Positions 23,554 through 64,000 of a stretch of 64,000 nucleotides of DNA are shown one piece after another (the first letter of the stretch is position 1; each line of letters starts with the position of its first letter). The notes beneath the pieces are model-generated. The model worked only from the letters and a program-made list of their open reading frames with translations. It ran no database searches and had not been told where the DNA came from. The DNA is from Paragorgia papillata (Eukaryota; Cnidaria; Anthozoa; Scleralcyonacea; Coralliidae), in contig JAWNZC010000179.1 of the NCBI GenBank assembly GCA_035771165.1, positions 2,415,501 through 2,479,500 on the forward strand, in the 5' to 3' direction. A program made the position numbers and the translations under genes.

Positions 23554-24222
23554 AGGGTATGGGCAACAAAAACTAAAAATTTCAAAAGAAAACCAATGAC
23601 ATGAAGATACAATCTAGTGTGTTATTTAGACCCAAAGTATACTAATAAAGCAACTATTTTTAAAGTTGCTAATCTGAACAAGTATCTGCCATCTTGGATA
23701 CATTTTTGATATGCATGTGACGTCACAAGCTGGGTAAAGCGAAAACTTTAGTTAGTCATACTTTCACATATACAAGTGTGAAACTCATTTTTTCTAGATG
23801 ATTTTCATTCTTGATTAAACCATAAAAAACAAACTTTAAAAACATACCACAGAAATTCAGCTGCCAGAAGAATAAGTTTAATCATGTTTGCCAAGCTTGT
23901 TGTAAGACCTTGCCTAATTAGGCAAGGTAGGTAAGGTAAGACCTTGCCTAATTAGGTAGGTTGTTGTAAGACCTAATTAGGTAACTTGTTGTAAGACCTT
24001 GCCTAATTAGGCAAGGTAGGTAAGGTAAGACCTTGCCTAAGGTAGGCAAGGTAAGACCTTGCCTAATTAGGCAAGATAGCGAACGGCAAGATTTTCTTTT
24101 GTCGAAATTAGTGATGTTGTTTGGCACAAGAGTTGTTTTATTTACTTGGATTATCATCGAAAGACAGTTTGTTAATCAGAAATTGAAAAACGTGTACTTG
24201 TAATTTTTGTTGCTCTTACCCC
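23554..24222. mobile_element. TTAA-type MITE, AGGGTATGGGCAAC subfamily
   Basis: Ends agggtatgggcaacaaaaa and tttttgttgctcttacccc, with TTAA at 23550-23553 and 24223-24226. It contains a short array of ttgcctaattaggcaaggta units at 23905-24075. Confidence 0.65.
23905..24075. repeat. Palindromic tandem 'gaccttgcctaattaggcaaggta'
   Basis: Several units of ttgcctaattaggcaagg, itself a palindrome, separated by taggtaaggtaagacc. It lies inside the 23554-24222 MITE. Confidence 0.8.
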
Positions 24223-24440
24223 TTAAAATGTTATGTAGAAAATAATTTTCTCCATCTAACATACCCTTTGACAACATTTATATAATTATATTTCAATTCA
24301 AGCACCCTAAACCTAGCTAATTTCTATTAAAATATACTATACACTGATAATAAAATAATGTCTAGAACTAAGTCCTACCTTAAACATAACTTAAGGTCGC
24401 CACATTAAATACAAGTTATAATTTTAAGTTCTAACACAAA

Positions 24441-24920
24441 CACAATAGGGCAATTTATACGGGAGAAAATAAGTCGCGACTTAATTAAGACGCGTCCTAT
24501 TTAAGTCGTGAACACACTTGTATTAGTCGTATAAATGGTCAATTTGTTCTTGACCAAAGTAATAAAAGTCGCGACTAAAATAAAAACATGGTTGAAAGCT
24601 AGTCGTAAACCTAATCACTCCCCCCCCCCCCCCCCCCCCGCCGCCATGTAAATGCGGAGACAAAACCAACCCTCTTACTAGAGCTAAACCTAAGGTTAGC
24701 CCTCCCCATACAAACACCCCTTAGGATAAACCTACTTCTAGAATAACCCTTGTGGGTTACCCTACCTCCGTGTAAAAAGGACGCTAAAACTGGATTTCCA
24801 CTAGGCGTAAAATACCGAGTATTTCGAGCTTTTTTCTTTTCTCTTGCGAGTTTTCGCGTAGAAATGAATCGAAAAGTCGAGCTCGCGATATTTTACACTT
24901 AGTGAAAATCCAGCTTAAGA
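24441..24920. other. Repeat-rich stretch with C-run and small MITE
   Basis: Holds a truncated palindrome with gtcgcgactt motifs (24470-24560) and a 20-base C run (24620-24639). A ~130-bp MITE lies at 24788-24919 with arms actggatttccactaggc and cttagtgaaaatccagct. No gene. Confidence 0.55.
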
Positions 24921-25223
24921 CAAGAATTACACGCCAAATCTTCTACACGTTCTTCTATTGAAACACCTTAACGTCGGGTAAGATTCCCTATATAGCAACA
25001 TTGCCCCCTTCCCCCACTTTACAATTATTAATAAATACCACAACTGAGTCCCTCGGATCTTGTCATTTTACTAAACGTTCACTTCAGGCGAGAAACTGAG
25101 TTGAGACTAAAAATAGAAACGAAAATACTACTAGAAACAATGATCCACCGGAAATAACAAGACATTACAAATATTAGGTGATTTACAGTTAAATTGCTGT
25201 TAATGGACACTTTTGCCATTCAA

Positions 25224-26153
25224 CTCTCAAAAACAAACACCTCTCAAAAACAGACACCTCTCAAAAACAGACACCTCTCAAAAATAGACACCTCTCAAGA
25301 ACAGCCACCTCTCAAAAATAGACACCTCTCAAACACAGACACCTCTCAAAAACAGACACCTCTCAAAAACAGACACCTCTCAAAAACAGACACCTCTCAA
25401 ACAAACACCTCTCAAAAATAGACACCTCTCAAAAACAGACTCCTCTCAAAAACAGACACCTCTCAAAAACAAACACCTCTCAAAAACAAACACCTCTCAA
25501 AAATAGACACCTCTCAAAAACAGACACCTCTCAAAAAACAAACACTTCTCAAAAACAAACACTTCTCAAAAACAAACACCTCTCAAAAAACAAACACCTC
25601 TCAAAAACAGACACCTCTCAAAAACAGACACCTCTCAAAAAACAAACACCTCTCAAAAACAAACACCTCTCAAAAACAGACACCTCTCATAAACAAACAC
25701 CTCTCAAAAACAGACACCTCTCATAAACAAACACCTCTCAAAAACAAACACCTCTCAAAAACAAACACCTCTCAAAAACAGACACCTCTCATAAACAAAC
25801 ACCTCTCAAAAACAAACACCTCTCATAAACAGACACCTCTCAAAAACAAACACCTCTAAAAAACAAACACCTCTTAAAACCAGACTCCTCTCAAAAACAA
25901 ACACCTCTCATAAACAAACACCTCTCAAAAACAAATACCTCTCAAAAACAAACACCTCTCATAAACAAACACCTCTCAAAAACAAACACCTCTCAAAAAC
26001 AAACACCTCTCAAAAACAGACACCTCTCAAAAACAAACACCTCTCAAAAACAGACACCTCTCAAAAGCACACACCTCTCATAAACAAACACCTCTCATAA
26101 ACAAACACCTCTCATAAACAGACACCTCTCATAAACAGACACCTCTCAAAAAA
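25224..26153 (+). repeat. 17-bp minisatellite 'acacctctcaaaaacag'
   Basis: More than 50 units of acacctctcaaaaacaR with variants (cataaac, aaaaaac). It starts about 60 bp beyond the last detected ABCA exon and occupies the region where a 3' UTR or last intron would be. Confidence 0.95.
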
Positions 26154-26213
26154 AGCCCAGACATCTCTTGTCTAACGTTTTCAAAAAAAAAATAATCTAA
26201 ATCTAATACTTAC

Positions 26214-61561
<35,348 letters not shown>

Positions 61562-61599
61562 CTGGAAAAAAGAAAGAAAAACGTGCAATGAGAATGATG

Positions 61600-61697
61600 T
61601 TAATGTTGTTGGTGCCCACTGCCCTGTGTTGGTAGTGTCCCATGTTGTTGGTATCCCACGGTCCCGTGTTGGTAGTGTCCCATGTTGTTAGTGTTCC

Positions 61698-61781
<84 letters not shown>

Positions 61782-62008
61782 GGTGTTCCTTGTTGTTGTT
61801 GTTGTTGGTGGTGGTGTCCCGTGTTGGTAGTGTCCCATGTTGTTGGTGTTCCTTGTTGTTGTTGGTGTTCCTTGTTGTTGGTGGTGTCCCGTGTTGTTGG
61901 TGTTCCTTGTTGGTGGTGGTGTCCCATGTTAGTAGTGTCCCATGTTGTTGGTGTTCCTTGTTGTTTTTGGTGTCCCGTGTTGGTAGTGTCCCATGTTGTT
62001 GGTGTTCC

Positions 62009-62055
<47 letters not shown>

Positions 62056-62308
62056 GGTGTCCCGTGTTGTTGGTGTTCCTTGTTGTTGTTGTTGGTGGTG
62101 GTGTCCCGTGTTGGTAGTGTCCCGTGTTGTTGGTGTTCCTTGTTGTTGTTGGTGTTCCTTGTTGTTGGTGGTGTCCCGTGTTGTTGGTGTTCCTTGTTGG
62201 TGGTGGTGTCCCATGTTGGTAGTGTCCCATGTTGTTGGTGTTCCTTGTTGTTTTTGGTGTCCCGTGTTGGTAGTGTCCCATGTTGTTGGTGTTCCTTGTT
62301 GTTGTTGT

Positions 62309-62343
<35 letters not shown>

Positions 62344-62586
62344 GGTGTCCCGTGTTGTTGGTGTTCCTTGTTGTTGTTGTTGGTGGTGGTGGTGTCCCGT
62401 GTTGGTAGTGTCCCATGTTGTTGGTGTTCCTTGTTGTTGTTGGTGTTCCTTGTTGTTGGTGGTGTCCCGTGTTGTTGGTGTCCCTTGTTGTTGGTGGTGT
62501 CCCATGTTGGTAGTGTCCCATGTTGTTGGTGTTCCTTGTTGTTTTTGGTGTCCCGTGTTGGTAGTGTCCCATGTTGTTGGTGTTCC

Positions 62587-62627
<41 letters not shown>

Positions 62628-62677
62628 GGTGTCCCGTGTTGGTAGTGTCCCATGTTGTTGGTGTTCCTTGGTGTTCC

Positions 62678-62718
<41 letters not shown>

Positions 62719-63002
62719 GGTGGTGGTGGTGTCCCGTGTTGTTAATTAGTGTCCCGTATTGTTTGCGTTTTGTGCTGTTGGTGTTTCGCGATGTTTGTGT
62801 TTCGTGTTAATGGACTGTTGGTGTTCCTTGTTGTTGTTGGTGTTCCTTGTTGTTGTTGGTGTTCCTTGTTGTTGGTGGTGTCCCGTGTTGTTGGTGTTCC
62901 TTGTTGTTGGTGGTGTCCCATGTTAGTAGTGTCCCATGTTGTTGGTGTTCCTTGTTGTTTTTGGTGTCCCGTGTTGGTAGTGTCCCATGTTGTTGGTGTT
63001 CC

Positions 63003-63082
<80 letters not shown>

Positions 63083-63334
63083 GGTGGTGGTGTCCCGTGT
63101 TGTTGGTGTTCCTTCTTGTTGTTGTTGTTGATGGTGGTGTCCCGTGTTGGTAGTGTCCCATGTTGTTGGTGTTCCTTGTTGTTGTTGGTGTTCCTTGTTG
63201 TTGGTGGTGTCCCGTGTTGTTGGTGTCCCTTGTTGGTGGTGTCCCATGTTGGTAGTGTCCCATGTTGTTGGTGTTCCTTGTTGTTTTTGGTGTCCCGTGT
63301 TGGCAGTGTCCCATGTTGTTGGTGTTCCTTGTTG

Positions 63335-63366
<32 letters not shown>

Positions 63367-63406
63367 GGTGTCCCGTGTTGGTAGTGTCCCATGTTGTTGG
63401 TGTTCC

Positions 63407-63468
<62 letters not shown>

Positions 63469-63660
63469 GGTGTCCCGTGTTGTTAATTAGTGTCCCGTAT
63501 TGTTTGCGTTTTGTGCTGTTGGTGTTTCGCGATGTTTGTGTTTCGTGTTAATGGACTGTTGGTGTTTCGTTTTTGCTTGTGTTTCGTGTTGCTGGTGCTT
63601 CGTGCTGTTGGTGTTTCGTGTTGTTGGTGTTTCGTGTTGTTGGTGTTTCGTTTTTCTTTT
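61600..63660 (+). repeat. TTG-rich satellite with 741-bp higher-order period
   Basis: Mixed (ttg)n runs and blocks ggtgtcccgtgttggtagtg, tcccatgttgttggtgttcc and ttgttgtttttggtgtcccg. A distinctive block starting ttaattagtgtcccgtattg at 62742 recurs at 63483, an offset of 741 bp. A decayed edge (gtgtttcgtgttgttggtgt) runs to 63660. All long ORFs here are repeat translations. It lies in the intron 5' of exon 1 of the window. Confidence 0.95.
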
Positions 63661-63739
63661 GTTTTGTTTCGTTTCGTTTTGATTTTTATTCTTGTACACA
63701 TCAAATTTTCTCTTAACAATTTTTAGAACCATTAGGATT

Positions 63740-64000
63740 GTATATTATTTTATTCAATTATTTTTTCACTTTATTGATTTATTTTTATATATATATTTGA
63801 TATATTCAGTATTTGATATACATTTTTCATTTATCTTTTTATTTTCACATATTTATTTTTTCACTTTATTTATTTATTTTCCTACTTATTCATTTTTCAC
63901 TTATTTATACATTTATTTATTTTTTCATTTATTTATTTATTTATTCATTTATTTTTTCGCTTATATATTTTCTACTTATTCATTTTTCACATATTTATTT
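63740..64000 (+). repeat. AT-rich low-complexity 'tttatttattttt' tract
   Basis: T-rich with ttatttattttttcactta-type repeats to the window end. No feature. Confidence 0.85.

Noticed and set aside
25224..26153. Regular short repeats that could suggest a CRISPR array
   Set aside because: Units are contiguous 17-bp repeats without spacers, in animal DNA next to a spliced gene.

Overview
The window looks like intron-rich, repeat-rich animal DNA, AT-rich overall. The organism is probably a marine invertebrate and a cnidarian-type genome is my best guess. This rests on the style of one conserved multi-exon gene, 5S- and tRNA-derived SINEs, a Penelope-like element and very many palindromic MITEs. 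No sequence here fixes the species, and nothing looks bacterial, plasmid or viral.

The only well-supported conserved gene lies on the minus strand and fills 26214-61561. Fourteen exons, each with AG/GT borders and compatible phases, encode the C-terminal half (about 584 residues) of an ABCA1/4/7-type lipid-exporting ABC transporter. They cover the last membrane segments, the linker and a complete second nucleotide-binding domain. The 5' half of the gene lies beyond position 64000. A possible 3' terminal exon below 26214 was not found. Its 1.75 kb of coding sequence sits in about 35 kb, so nearly all the rest is intronic mobile DNA and satellite. A second, smaller candidate is a 114-135 residue single-exon ORF at 3904-4311 (minus) with an HNH/treble-clef-like Cys/His pattern.

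Layout. 1-9430: a diverged tandem segmental duplication (unit about 4.2 kb) carrying tRNA-SINE remnants, a 5S-SINE in one copy only, and a ~152-bp tandem repeat expanded in the right copy. 9430-15080: degenerate minisatellites, a hAT-like MITE inserted in one, a 1.5-kb 20-bp minisatellite and a TA tract. 15080-26150: non-coding, with many terminal-inverted-repeat elements and a 17-bp minisatellite. 26214-61561: ABCA exons and introns holding TTAA-flanked MITEs, SINEs, a broken Penelope-like element, hammerhead-like termini and long microsatellites. 61600-63660: a TTG-rich satellite with a 741-bp higher-order period in the next upstream intron. 63740-64000: AT-rich low-complexity sequence.

I found no convincing new multi-gene system. 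The most informative material is the mobile-element archaeology: a group of TTAA-flanked palindromic MITEs, several nested insertions with readable target duplications, and repeated hammerhead-like CUGANGA/GAAA cores.
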